Below the pieces are notes generated by a model. That model was not told the DNA's origin, did not search any database, and saw only the letters and a program-made list of their open reading frames with translations. From assembly GCA_046294845.1 (NCBI GenBank), contig JBKBNU010000001.1:1178001-1242000 (forward strand): a stretch of 64,000 nt of DNA, read 5' to 3'. Origin of the DNA: Micavibrio_C sp046294845 (lineage in GTDB: Bacteria; Pseudomonadota; Alphaproteobacteria; Micavibrionales; Micavibrionaceae). Below, one piece after another: positions 17,214 through 26,829 of this stretch (positions are counted from its first letter, which is position 1; the number at the start of each line of letters is the position of its first letter). Made by a program: the position numbers and the translations under genes.

Positions 17214-18122
17214 TCAGCCTAAAGCCCGATTGGCGACACCGGATGTGTCGCCAAGAAGCCCTACAGATTCCATGGTCTGGTCCATGAGTTGGCGGGCTTT
17301 TTCTGTGGCGTGAACCAGGGGCAGGCGGACCTCGTCCGTGCATAGTCCCAAACGGCTGGCGCCATATTTAACGGGCGAAGGTGATGTTTCTACAAACAGG
17401 GCCTTGTTCAGGGGCATAAGAGTGTCATTAATCGCTGTGGCTTTATCCTGATGGCCTTGGCGCCATTCATTCTGCATGGCAGATGCCAGAGCAGGGGCAA
17501 TATTCGAGACAACAGAAATGCAGCCGTCACCACCTTCGCGCAGGAAGTTGAGGGCCGTCAGATCATCACCCGAAAGCTGGCAGAAAGGTTTGCCGATAGC
17601 TGCTTTGGTTTGTTTCACGCGTTTGAGGTCCGATGTGGCATCCTTGACGCCGATAATATTCGGCAGGGCCGACAGGCGGGCCATAGTATCCACAGACATA
17701 TCCACAATGCAGCGGCCCGGTATATTATAGATAATAATCGGAATATTAACTGATTGTGCGATAGCCTGATAATGGGTGAACAGGCCCTCTTGTGTGGGTT
17801 TGTTGTAATAGGGTGTTACGATCAGGGCGGCATCGGCACCTGCATCCAGAGCATATTGCGTTTGCTCAATGGTTTTGGCGGTGGCATTGCTGCCAGTGCC
17901 CGCAATCACGGGTATTCTCCCCTTGACCAAAGACACGCCGCGTTCGACAATGCTTTTGAATTCGTCAGAAGTTAGCGTAGGGGATTCGCCTGTGGTGCCA
18001 CAGAGGACAAGTCCATGTGTTCCGTTTTCGATTTGCCATTCGATGAGATTGTCGAAGGCAGGCCAGTCTATCTCGCCGTTTTTAAACGGTGTAATGAGGG
18101 CGGTTATTGAGCCATGAAACAT
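17214..18122 (-). CDS. dapA: 4-hydroxy-tetrahydrodipicolinate synthase
   Basis: A 302-residue class I aldolase family protein. It has GSITALITPFKNGEIDW at the N-terminus, the GLVLCGTTGESPTL loop, Tyr of YYNKPTQEGLFTHY and the Schiff-base lysine in IIGVKDATSDLKR. DapA condenses pyruvate with aspartate semialdehyde in lysine and diaminopimelate synthesis. AGGA lies 8 bases before the ATG. The first nine bases overlap, on the other strand, the proposed start of the lytic transglycosylase gene, so the two promoters must lie in each other's coding region or further inside. Confidence 0.96.
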   Translation of the reverse strand: MFHGSITALITPFKNGEIDWPAFDNLIEWQIENGTHGLVLCGTTGESPTLTSDEFKSIVERGVSLVKGRIPVIAGTGSNATAKTIEQTQYALDAGADAALIVTPYYNKPTQEGLFTHYQAIAQSVNIPIIIYNIPGRCIVDMSVDTMARLSALPNIIGVKDATSDLKRVKQTKAAIGKPFCQLSGDDLTALNFLREGGDGCISVVSNIAPALASAMQNEWRQGHQDKATAINDTLMPLNKALFVETSPSPVKYGASRLGLCTDEVRLPLVHATEKARQLMDQTMESVGLLGDTSGVANRALG

Positions 18123-20171
18123 GATGAGTTCCTACCTTTCGCTGTGCTGAATGTAGCGGCCTCGCAGCCTTTACGCAAGGCAGGGCTTGCATTTTTGATG
18201 CTGTGCGCCATGGCGATGCCCCTCCAGCAGGCAGCAGCCGTCGATAACACACAGGATGTCGCCGAGGCTGCTTCCGCGGATGTGCGCCAGAACAAGCAAC
18301 TGGTGATCAAAGGACTGCAGGCTGCCAAGCAACAACGCTGGACTGAATCCCGCAAATTGATGACTCAGGCGCAGGATGAAGCCGGAGAGGCCTTGGGTGA
18401 CTGGTTGTTTTACTCGGGCACCAAGACGCCGGTGGACTTTGATCGTATATCGGATTTTATCCGTGATCATCCGGATTGGCCGCGTCAGGGGACACTTAAA
18501 ACGCTGGCCGAAAAATCAATGCCGCCTTCCTTGTCAAATGGTGAAGTGATTTTGTGGTTCAACGATTTCCCGCCGCAGACAACAGATGGCATGAAGCGCT
18601 ATCTGCGTGCCCTTGTCGATGAGCGCCAGATAACCAAGGCCAAAGAAAAACTGAACGAGTGGTGGCCGAAAGCATCGTTGGATAGTAACGAGCAAGCCTA
18701 TTTCTTACGCTCCTACGGGAATATGCTGGACAAGAGTACGCAGATCGCCCGCTTCAATAATACACTTTTCATCAAGCAATATACCAATGCGCGTGCTTTG
18801 GCTGCCGTGATCGGACAAGGTTATCCGGTTTTGGCCGAAGCCCGTATTGGTTTGGCCTCCGGCAAGCCCGGCGTTGATGGTTTGGTTCGGGCGGTACCCG
18901 CCCATTTGCAGGATGATCCGGGTTTTATGCTGGAACGTCTGCGGTGGCGTCGTCGTAATGATATGGATGTGGGTGCTATAGAGATATTGCACAATATGCC
19001 ACCAGCTGCGCAGATTCCAAATGTGGGTGACTGGTGGAAAGAGCGCAATATCATGGCGCGACGCCTGATCGACAAAAAGGATTACAAGAGCGCCTATCTG
19101 GTTGTTTCAAAGCACGGGATGAAGGAGGGGGCGGATTTTGCCGCTGCCGAGTTTATGGCCGGTTGGCTGGCTTTGCGCTTTAACAAACAGGCAGACAAGG
19201 CCTTTGGTCATTTTGAAGCTTTATATAACGGAACACAGACGCCTATTAGCCGCTCGCGTGGTGCTTATTGGGCTGGTAAGGCCAGTGCTGCTCTGGGGCG
19301 CGAAGATTTGGCTCGCCAGTGGTTTCAGGTGGCGGCCCGTTACCAGACGGCTTTCTATGGTCAAATGGCCATTGGCGAGTTAAAGGCAGAAGATCGCCCG
19401 CCGCAACAAATTCCACCGCAGCGTACGATGGGTGCGGAGGCCCGCTTTTATAATAAATCAATTGTCAAAGCAGCGCGCTACCTGCATCAGGCAGGATACT
19501 GGAAGGAAACAACCGAGTTTCTGGATGCGATGGCCCGTGATATTAATGATCCCGAAGAATATGTTCTGATCGGTGATCTGGCCCAATCGCTGGAGCATTA
19601 TCACAATGCTGTGCGGATCGGGAAAAAGGGTCTCGAGAAAAATATTATGATGGTTGATCATGCTTTTCCGCTGATTTTGCCGCGTATGAGAAATGTAACG
19701 CAGGAGTGGGCCTTGATTCATGGTCTTATCCGTCAGGAAAGCCAGTTCGATCCGCAGGCGATGAGTCCCGTGGGCGCCCGTGGCTTGATGCAGTTGATGC
19801 CGGCAACAGCCCGCGAAGTGGCCCGCAAAAAGGGTTTGGCCCACCAGACCGACTGGTTGATTACCCGCCCGGATCACAACATTGCTTTGGGATCGACTTA
19901 TATTGATCAATTGGTTGACAGGTATGACGGTTCTTACCCGCTGGCGCTTGCAGCCTATAATGGCGGCATGGGTAACGTAGATAAGTGGTTGAAGAGGTTC
20001 GGAGATCCCCGAAAGGGTGAAATAGAAATGATTGACTGGATCGAAATGATTCCATTTGATGAAACAAGAAACTATGTACAGCGCGTTATGGAATCAACCT
20101 ACATTTACAGGTTAAAACTTAAAGCTGTACAAAAGAGTGCGCAAAGCCCCTTACACGTACGTCTTGAGTAA
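18114..20171 (+). CDS. slt: Soluble lytic murein transglycosylase (Slt70-like)
   Basis: A 685-residue exported protein. A signal segment (KAGLAFLMLCAMAMPLQQAAA) follows an N-terminal extension of about 20 residues, so the true start may be inside; no good ribosome site marks any of the options. Residues about 60-490 form a helical superhelix of the Slt U-domain type, and the C-terminal catalytic domain has Glu in GLIRQESQFDPQAMSPVGAR, then GLMQLMPATAREVA and the AYNGGMGNVDKWL motif. It cleaves glycan strands to anhydromuropeptides in the periplasm. Confidence 0.9.
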   Translation: MKHDEFLPFAVLNVAASQPLRKAGLAFLMLCAMAMPLQQAAAVDNTQDVAEAASADVRQNKQLVIKGLQAAKQQRWTESRKLMTQAQDEAGEALGDWLFYSGTKTPVDFDRISDFIRDHPDWPRQGTLKTLAEKSMPPSLSNGEVILWFNDFPPQTTDGMKRYLRALVDERQITKAKEKLNEWWPKASLDSNEQAYFLRSYGNMLDKSTQIARFNNTLFIKQYTNARALAAVIGQGYPVLAEARIGLASGKPGVDGLVRAVPAHLQDDPGFMLERLRWRRRNDMDVGAIEILHNMPPAAQIPNVGDWWKERNIMARRLIDKKDYKSAYLVVSKHGMKEGADFAAAEFMAGWLALRFNKQADKAFGHFEALYNGTQTPISRSRGAYWAGKASAALGREDLARQWFQVAARYQTAFYGQMAIGELKAEDRPPQQIPPQRTMGAEARFYNKSIVKAARYLHQAGYWKETTEFLDAMARDINDPEEYVLIGDLAQSLEHYHNAVRIGKKGLEKNIMMVDHAFPLILPRMRNVTQEWALIHGLIRQESQFDPQAMSPVGARGLMQLMPATAREVARKKGLAHQTDWLITRPDHNIALGSTYIDQLVDRYDGSYPLALAAYNGGMGNVDKWLKRFGDPRKGEIEMIDWIEMIPFDETRNYVQRVMESTYIYRLKLKAVQKSAQSPLHVRLE

Positions 20172-20206
20172 CTTACTTATTGATATATTTAATTTTTTTA
20201 GACTTA

Positions 20207-20236
20207 AGGCTAGGTTGTCACTATATGTCCTAGCCT
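20207..20236 (+). other. Perfect 8-bp stem-loop between slt and the response regulator
   Basis: AGGCTAGG (20207-20214) and CCTAGCCT (20229-20236) form a perfect inverted repeat with a 14-base loop in the 190-base AT-rich gap 20172-20361. No T run follows on either strand, so it is not a standard terminator. It could be a protein-binding site or mRNA end structure. A TTGTCA -35-like hexamer lies further on at 20318-20323. Confidence 0.4.
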
Positions 20237-20361
20237 GTAGTTTCACTTTGGCGTATGAGCATGCTAGAATGAAGGTATATACAAAAGTATTGGGTTCGTT
20301 CCTGTTAAGTGCTAGATTTGTCACTTTCACGATAATTAATTAAAAAATTAAAAGGCCTAAA

Positions 20362-21093
20362 ATGAAAATTCTCATCGCCGATGACCATACGCTTTTCCGT
20401 GATGCTTTAACTCTATACATCAACCAGATAGAGCCGGATTACAATATTTCCGTCGCGCGCGACATTAAAGAGGTCGTCGATCTGCTCGAGGCTGATCCTG
20501 CCTATGATCTTGTTTTGCTTGATTATCGTATGCCTGGTATGAACGGTTTTCAGGGTTTGAAGAAGGTCAAACAAACATGGCCGTCTGTCAAAATTGCCCT
20601 GATGTCCGGTATCGCCAATGAAGAGGAAGTCAAAATTTCTCTGGAACTGGGGGCTGTCGGTTACTTCCCGAAAACAATGCCCGGCCATGCGATGGTTAAG
20701 GGATTCCAACAAATTGTTACAGGCGAGAAATTCATTCCGGTTGATCATAACACAAACCGTTTGATGCCCTCTTACGAACCGACCTTCCAACCGGTACAGG
20801 ACAAGATTGCCAATCAGGATGGATCTAACCCGGGTTCAGTTTATCTGACCACACGCGAGATGGATGTATTGTCACATCTGCTGCAAGGTAAATCAAACAA
20901 GGTGATTGCTTCGGCTTTGGGCCTGCAAGTTGTGACAGTTAAGCTGCACGTACGCAGCCTTTGTAAAAAGCTGAATGCGCAGAATCGTACACAAGTGGCT
21001 TTGAAGGCCCGAGAGATGGGTATGCTGGATCAGTTCCTGCGTCCTTCGAACCACCAAGAACCTGCCAGCAGCGCCATCAAAAGCAGAACATAA
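20362..21093 (+). CDS. NarL/FixJ-family response regulator
   Basis: A 243-residue two-domain regulator. The receiver (about 1-120) has the DD pair in ILIADDHTLFRD, the phospho-acceptor Asp near residue 54 in LVLLDYRMPGMNGF and the Lys in GYFPKTM. A linker follows, then a LuxR-type HTH (about 160-220) with LTTREMDVLSHLLQGKSNKVI and VTVKLHVRSLCKKL. It is a DNA-binding output protein for an unidentified histidine kinase. The last 64 bases overlap the convergent gene that ends at 21030. AAAAGG lies close before the ATG. Confidence 0.88.
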   Translation: MKILIADDHTLFRDALTLYINQIEPDYNISVARDIKEVVDLLEADPAYDLVLLDYRMPGMNGFQGLKKVKQTWPSVKIALMSGIANEEEVKISLELGAVGYFPKTMPGHAMVKGFQQIVTGEKFIPVDHNTNRLMPSYEPTFQPVQDKIANQDGSNPGSVYLTTREMDVLSHLLQGKSNKVIASALGLQVVTVKLHVRSLCKKLNAQNRTQVALKAREMGMLDQFLRPSNHQEPASSAIKSRT

Positions 21094-23123
21094 ACCCAAT
21101 CAGGCAGCAGGGGTGTGTCTTTCACCCCTGTGACCTGATAGCTGTTATTGCTTTTCAGGCCGATCCATTGGGATCCGCCAAAAACTTTTCCATTATTGAT
21201 GAAACGTAATTCCGGTGTCGGCTTATCCGTCAGCCATTGTATGCTGCCGCCCGATGCCTGTACCGCAGGTGCGAGCAGGGCATCCGTTGTTCTGACACCT
21301 GTTAATTCCGGCGGATTCAAATCACCGACCAAAGCAAAACGTTCCTGCATCCCGTCATCAAAGGTGTAAATGCCCAGTTGGTCGGCACTCACCAGTGATT
21401 CCAGATAACCGTTATCCTGTGGTTGCAGTGTGAGTGTTGTTTGCTTGCCATCGGGGGCTGTCACGGTGACATCAAGCGGGGCAGGATGAAGCGAGCGGCG
21501 CCGCACCAGCATATTCTGTCCATCGAGCGTAACGGAAAGGGCATTTTCTTCCAATTCCGGCTCTTTCATCAGCCAGTGTGCGAGATGGCGCAATAATTCC
21601 GTCTGCGGGCCACCACCTTGATAATGGCGTGACCATAACCAGATTTGATCTGATGCCAGTTGCGCTACACGCCCATCGCCAACACGATCCAGCACCAATA
21701 AAGGCTGGCCGTTATAGCCCGACATAATAGTCTGCCCGCGTTTGGGTTGAATGCCGATCTGGCGCAGCCAAGGCCCCCATGCGGGATCATTATTTGCCGA
21801 AGCTGATGACATCTCGTTTTCCAGCCCTTGTGTTACAGGGTGCAAACGTCCGATATCGGTGATGTGAGGTTTAAAGGATTGATTGTAAACGGCACCTGTT
21901 GGCTGGCCAGGCAAGATATCCTGTAATGCTGTCGTGTAGATAGATTCTTCTGTGGCAAATGAAGGACCGCTGGCTTCAAGTAATGCGCCACCTTTGCGTA
22001 CATATTCGGCGATATTACCGAAGTAATAGGTGGGCAAAATACGGTTTAAGCCATAGCGATCAAAAATAATCAGATCAAAATCATAAAGCTTGATTTCAAA
22101 AAGCTCGCGGAAAGGGAAGGCAATCAACGAGAGTTCATTGTGCGGTGTCATATCGAGTTTGTCAGGCTCGCGCAGAATCGTGAAATGGACCAGATCGACG
22201 CCCGGGTCCGATGTCAGCAGGTTGCGCCATGTGCGCCCCCCTGCGTGCGGCTGACCTGATACCAGCAAAACTTTAAGGCGATCGCGTACGCCATTAATGA
22301 TCAGCGGGATTTTATTATTGGCGAGCGTAAGTTCGCCATCCGTTCCGGAGGACTCAATATAGACGACGTTTTGTCCGGCATGGTTGATTTTGACCTGTAG
22401 CGTGTGTTCTTCGTTCAGGGGAACAAGGTCGATTTTGGCTTGGGTGTTATCCTGCCTGATCGAGACGGTTGCAAATTCATCCTTTTGTGCTGTGGGGTCA
22501 TCGATACGGTAACGGATGGTAACTTCCTGTCCGACAATCCCATAGGCCGGGGCTTCGGTCATTACCAGTTGGCGGTCGCGTTCATTGCGGCGGCCACTGA
22601 GAAGGGCGTGAATAGGGCCATAAGATTCCGCCATTTGTCCATTGGCTGGCGCATCATGGACTTGACCGTCGGTTAGCATGATCACACCGGCGCGTCTGGC
22701 GGTTGGGACATCAGAGAAGGCATTATTGAGGGATTTGAAGAGGTCTGTCTGTCTGGCGGTGCCGGCTTGTTCCTCGGGAGCATCAATTACCCTGACTTCC
22801 AGCCCGCTATGGCCTTCGAGCTTTTCTTGGAGATAGGCAAGGGCTTTCTCTGTGCGGGCCTGACGGTCGCCGATTTTTTGGGATGGCGAACGGTCGGCCA
22901 CGATCACGGCTACATCATTTACCGGCTCGCGCTGTTCTTCCACCAAAGAAGGATTGAGAAAAAGCATAAGGAAGCCTGCCACGCATAAGGTGCGGGTCAT
23001 GATGCCGCTGCGGAAGAAGACCGCGGAGATCATCAGGAAAGAAAGCGCGAGGCACGCAATCAGCCATAGGCTGCTTTCTGGGATTAGCGGTGCAAAATGG
23101 ATGGTGAGTGCGGCTGTGTTCAT
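21030..23123 (-). CDS. Large membrane protein of the MoxR/DUF58 operon, vWA-like
   Basis: A 697-residue protein with two N-terminal membrane helices (about 15-60), a periplasmic body and a C-terminal helix (WVYVLLLMALLAGSWWF). After the second helix the segment VAVIVADRSPSQK contains DxSxS, the MIDAS-like pattern of von Willebrand factor A domains, and GVIMLTDGQVHD fits the second metal motif. Later parts (LIIFDRYGLNRILP, YVRKGGALLEASGPSF) resemble glutamine-amidotransferase-like folds seen in such proteins. It is the last gene of the MoxR-DUF58-DUF4159 operon, five bases after the DUF4159 gene. Its role is not known; envelope maintenance is likely from context. Confidence 0.65.
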   Translation of the reverse strand: MNTAALTIHFAPLIPESSLWLIACLALSFLMISAVFFRSGIMTRTLCVAGFLMLFLNPSLVEEQREPVNDVAVIVADRSPSQKIGDRQARTEKALAYLQEKLEGHSGLEVRVIDAPEEQAGTARQTDLFKSLNNAFSDVPTARRAGVIMLTDGQVHDAPANGQMAESYGPIHALLSGRRNERDRQLVMTEAPAYGIVGQEVTIRYRIDDPTAQKDEFATVSIRQDNTQAKIDLVPLNEEHTLQVKINHAGQNVVYIESSGTDGELTLANNKIPLIINGVRDRLKVLLVSGQPHAGGRTWRNLLTSDPGVDLVHFTILREPDKLDMTPHNELSLIAFPFRELFEIKLYDFDLIIFDRYGLNRILPTYYFGNIAEYVRKGGALLEASGPSFATEESIYTTALQDILPGQPTGAVYNQSFKPHITDIGRLHPVTQGLENEMSSASANNDPAWGPWLRQIGIQPKRGQTIMSGYNGQPLLVLDRVGDGRVAQLASDQIWLWSRHYQGGGPQTELLRHLAHWLMKEPELEENALSVTLDGQNMLVRRRSLHPAPLDVTVTAPDGKQTTLTLQPQDNGYLESLVSADQLGIYTFDDGMQERFALVGDLNPPELTGVRTTDALLAPAVQASGGSIQWLTDKPTPELRFINNGKVFGGSQWIGLKSNNSYQVTGVKDTPLLPDWVYVLLLMALLAGSWWFEGRRN

Positions 23124-23128
23124 TTTAC

Positions 23129-25867
23129 TTACTGCCCCAGCCTTTCAAGAATATGCGGAATATGGACCTGATCGGCTTTGTAATTGCCGGTCAGGGCATA
23201 CATCATGACATTGACCCCGAAACGGTAAGCCATTTCTTGTTGGTGCGGATTTGTCGGGGTTGTCTGTGACCATCCGGCGGCCCAGTCATTACTGCCTATA
23301 ATTAGCGATGAAACACCATCGCGGCCATTGGCACTATTTTCTTCGATCCATAATGTGCCGCCATTATAGCGGCCAGAAAATTGATCGAGCAGGTAGAAAG
23401 ATTTTGTCAGGACATGGTCTTTGGGCGCGGTAACAAGTGGCGGCACGTTCAAATTGCCAAGAAGACGGCGCAGATGTGCGGCGTTCACACCGCTGGCGGT
23501 GTCACCAAAGCCGCTCGGGGTTGAGCTTTGATCACGTGTGTCGATCAAAATTGTGCCGCCATGATCAAGATAGTCCTGAATTTTTGAAAGGGCTTTACCA
23601 CTCAACGCCGCTTGACCGGGGGTAATAGCCCAATAGATCAACGGGAAGAATGATAGATCATCGCTCTCAAGGTTGACCGAAACAATTCCTGCTGGCTCCA
23701 CCGAAGTACGTTGTGTCAAAACAATGCCGAGACCCTCAAGGCCTTTATAGGAGAGATTATCTACTTCCGGTACACCCGTACGGATATAGGCCAGATGAAT
23801 TTCTCCTGCGTAACGAATTTGGTCTTCCGGTGTCTCTGCAAAGGATGTTGCAGGCATGAAGCAGGCCAGAGCGTTCACCAGAAGGATGGCTGCAGCCCAG
23901 CGCGGTGAACGGGCCATCAGTTTCCATCCCGTTTGTAAAATAATCATAATCAGCCAATCGAGCATAAAGAGGGCAAGTGCGAGCAGCAGGACAGGGGGCA
24001 TGAGGTCCTTTTCTGCTGTACCACCGTATAATTGTGTCGCTGTGCCATCAGGCATATCGGGGAACAGCCGCAAGGTCGGCAAATGGCTTCCCATGTTCAG
24101 GCTCCGCTGGAATCCGGCACGGCCATAGATACCGGGGGGATGGGTACTATCGGGGATAAAGTTCTCAAATTCTTCGGGTGATAGCGGGCGTGTCGTGGCA
24201 TCGGGTTTTTGCAGACGGCCATAACCATCAAGGATGCTCAAGGGTTGCAAAGAGCCGCTGATGGCAGTGTCCTGCGCGAAAGATGATCCGGCCATGCTGA
24301 TCGTGCGTTCGAGAATTTTTACGAACAAGCCCGAGAGCGCCAGATTGGACCATGTCGGGGTCGCGGTCGTATGCACAAGAACGATCAGACCCTTATCCAA
24401 CTGGTCGGCTGTGATAAGTGGTGTGCCATCCTGAAGGGCGGCCCATGTTTTGCGCTCGATCTCCGGTTCCGGTTCGGCCAGAAGTTGCTGATGGATTACA
24501 AGATCATCAGGAATTTCCAATCCGAAATAGGGGCTACTTTCGGTAAAAGCGGCAAGCTTGGCAGGTTCTGCCCATGAGAGGGAGCCTTCAAGCGTGCGCC
24601 CGCCTTGGCGCAAGGTGACAGGGGTCAGGAAGCTTTCTCCCTGAGTCATATTCGGACCACCAAAACGGATAAGCAATCCCCCTTGGCGGACCCATTTTTC
24701 AAGATAGTCGAGATCCTCGGGTGGCATGGCCCCGACATCAGGCAGGATAAGAGCTTCAGGCTTTTGTTCTATAAGGTTGGCGAGTGTGCCTTTGGTGATT
24801 TTGGCATAAGGATCAAGAGCACGGCCTATGTAATGGGCGGCATCTGTTAATGGGGCTTTATCGCTGGAGTCGGGGGCGACAACGCCCACATTCTTGCTTA
24901 AGGCCGATGAGTCAAGGATAAGGGCAGACCCTGCGCTATCGCGGTTGGCAACTTGCAGACGCGCGGGCTGACCGCTCAAGGCTGCCGGAATATTAAACGT
25001 AAGGGGATAGGCAATTTTTTTGCCATCGGTTGTGACGTCAGCGCTATCGATCGTACGGCCATCTTGCGTCATGACTTTAATCGAGAGGGGTAACCCTGCC
25101 GGTGTTTGCGAGGGTACTTCCAGCAAAGCAGAGAGCGCACCGCTTTTGCCCTGTTCAGGGCGTAGTAGGACAGGGCGTTGCATGGGGGTAGGCTGCATGA
25201 AAACAAGGCCACCCTGATTTTGGAGTGTACGGGCCAGATTATCTGCCTTCTGATCCATGATGCCTGAAGCAAGCCAGAAGGTCTGGATATTTGATGTATC
25301 GCCTTTGGTATCGGTCTGAATTTTTCGAAGATGGGTAAGCGCCGCATCGTAATCGGAAAGCCATGCCAGCGGTTTCAATCCCCGTACCAATGATTGTGCT
25401 TCGCCCTTGGAGAGGGGACCGGAAACATAAGGATGATCTTTACCGGCTTCGGGTGCGGTGGTCATCAGATAGATAGTACGCTTTTCACGGGCGGCTTGTT
25501 CGATGATTTCTTGCGCTTGCGCGGTTTGCAGACGCCATGTTTGGCCGCTTGCCCAATGATTGTCGATGACGATCCGGACAGCACCGTTACCACTGATGCC
25601 TGCGGCCGGATTCATAACAGGACGGGCAAGAGCGAGGATAATGAGAGCCAGGGCCAGCATACGTAGCAACAGGATCGGCCAGGGTGTTTTGCTTGGGACT
25701 TGTTTCTGGGCATCAAGCCCCATCAGGAATCGTGCCGCCGGAAATACAATCAGGCGTGGTGCAGGTGGCGTGACCCGCAGCAGGAACCAAAGCACCGGCA
25801 GGAAGGCTAGACCCGCCAAGACCCACGGGCTGATAAAGGCAAAGCTACCGAAAGTGGCCGGAAACAT
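23129..25867 (-). CDS. DUF4159 membrane protein with BatA-like N-terminus
   Basis: A 912-residue protein. The N-terminus (FGSFAFISPWVLAGLAFLPV and a following PPAPRLIVFPAARF) is the BatA/aerotolerance domain; a vWA-like and amidotransferase-like centre follows, then two more membrane helices near 625-700 and a C-terminal DUF4159 domain with SFFPLIYWAITPGQ, DYLDHGGTILIDTRDQ and GRYNGGTLWIEEN. The start at 25867 is preferred over 25894 because AAGGGG lies about 8 bases upstream and the family begins near this Met. Part of the MoxR operon; precise function unknown, probably an inner-membrane or periplasmic assembly factor. Confidence 0.8.
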   Translation of the reverse strand: MFPATFGSFAFISPWVLAGLAFLPVLWFLLRVTPPAPRLIVFPAARFLMGLDAQKQVPSKTPWPILLLRMLALALIILALARPVMNPAAGISGNGAVRIVIDNHWASGQTWRLQTAQAQEIIEQAAREKRTIYLMTTAPEAGKDHPYVSGPLSKGEAQSLVRGLKPLAWLSDYDAALTHLRKIQTDTKGDTSNIQTFWLASGIMDQKADNLARTLQNQGGLVFMQPTPMQRPVLLRPEQGKSGALSALLEVPSQTPAGLPLSIKVMTQDGRTIDSADVTTDGKKIAYPLTFNIPAALSGQPARLQVANRDSAGSALILDSSALSKNVGVVAPDSSDKAPLTDAAHYIGRALDPYAKITKGTLANLIEQKPEALILPDVGAMPPEDLDYLEKWVRQGGLLIRFGGPNMTQGESFLTPVTLRQGGRTLEGSLSWAEPAKLAAFTESSPYFGLEIPDDLVIHQQLLAEPEPEIERKTWAALQDGTPLITADQLDKGLIVLVHTTATPTWSNLALSGLFVKILERTISMAGSSFAQDTAISGSLQPLSILDGYGRLQKPDATTRPLSPEEFENFIPDSTHPPGIYGRAGFQRSLNMGSHLPTLRLFPDMPDGTATQLYGGTAEKDLMPPVLLLALALFMLDWLIMIILQTGWKLMARSPRWAAAILLVNALACFMPATSFAETPEDQIRYAGEIHLAYIRTGVPEVDNLSYKGLEGLGIVLTQRTSVEPAGIVSVNLESDDLSFFPLIYWAITPGQAALSGKALSKIQDYLDHGGTILIDTRDQSSTPSGFGDTASGVNAAHLRRLLGNLNVPPLVTAPKDHVLTKSFYLLDQFSGRYNGGTLWIEENSANGRDGVSSLIIGSNDWAAGWSQTTPTNPHQQEMAYRFGVNVMMYALTGNYKADQVHIPHILERLGQ

Positions 25868-25868
25868 C

Positions 25869-26795
25869 TTAAGGCCCCTTTCTGGTGCGGGCATCGCCCA
25901 GTAATTGCCATAGCGGCATCAGTGTTGTCGACATATCCTGATCGGTTATGTGCTGGGCGAGATGCCAGCCCTGATGCTTACATAGCGATTTCAGGTTTTC
26001 GTTATGCGCGGTCATTTTGCGTGCATAATCATCGCGGATGGTTTCGACATTGATGATGTGGTGTTTTTCACCGTTCTGGGGTGATTCAAAAATCACGCGG
26101 CCCCTGAAAGGCAGATTGATCTCCGCAGGGTCCAAAACCTGTAACAGCAGGATATTGACGGTGCGGCTCGCCAGAGCATGGACACTGTGTTCGATGTCAC
26201 TTAAGGGGCAGAGAAAATCACCAGCGAGAATGAGCGTCGCATGGTGGGCCGGTTCACGTATCAAATGATGGGGCAGGGGGTCTGATCCATCCTCGGCCAT
26301 TTTTTCGGCCAGATGTTGTAAAACATGCTCGCCGCGACCGGCCACGACACTGCCATCCAGCATGCCAACCAGTTCACCCGCTTGCTGCATGAGAATACCG
26401 AGTGAAAGAAGCAGGGTTGCCGCCGCTTCATGCTTGGTGGGCAGAATGGTACGTGAGGCATAGGCCATGTTCTGGTCACGCTGGCACCAGAGCAGGGCTG
26501 TCTGTGTTGTTTGCCATTCTTTCTGGCGGACATGAATTTTATCGCCACGACCTGATTGTTTCCAGTCAATATCCTGCGGTCTGTCGCCTGTGGCATATTC
26601 GCGGAACTGCCAGAATTTTTCGCCACTACCGGCGCGGCGTTGGGCGTGATCGCCCATTTTGATAGCAGCAGCGGCTTTTTCTGCGGCAATCAGAAGATCG
26701 GGGAATTTTCCGGCCTGCTTTCCGGCAGCCGCCCGCAAGCCCAGCGCGTTGAGGGCGCTTCGCGTCAGTCCGTGCAGGCGGGGTGTACTCATCAT
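25869..26795 (-). CDS. DUF58 family protein
   Basis: A 308-residue protein with the DUF58 signature: GSGEKFWQFREYATGDRPQ, then DIDWKQSGRGDKIHVRQKEW, and a vWA-like C-terminal part (ATLILAGDFLCPL). DUF58 proteins are encoded next to MoxR ATPases and are thought to be their substrates or adaptors. It lies 34 bases after moxR and ends next to the DUF4159 start. A second Met directly follows the first, so the start is uncertain by one codon. Confidence 0.9.
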   Translation of the reverse strand: MMSTPRLHGLTRSALNALGLRAAAGKQAGKFPDLLIAAEKAAAAIKMGDHAQRRAGSGEKFWQFREYATGDRPQDIDWKQSGRGDKIHVRQKEWQTTQTALLWCQRDQNMAYASRTILPTKHEAAATLLLSLGILMQQAGELVGMLDGSVVAGRGEHVLQHLAEKMAEDGSDPLPHHLIREPAHHATLILAGDFLCPLSDIEHSVHALASRTVNILLLQVLDPAEINLPFRGRVIFESPQNGEKHHIINVETIRDDYARKMTAHNENLKSLCKHQGWHLAQHITDQDMSTTLMPLWQLLGDARTRKGP

Positions 26796-26829
26796 CGGGT
26801 AATATCCAGTTTACTTTTGGGGGCGTCCC

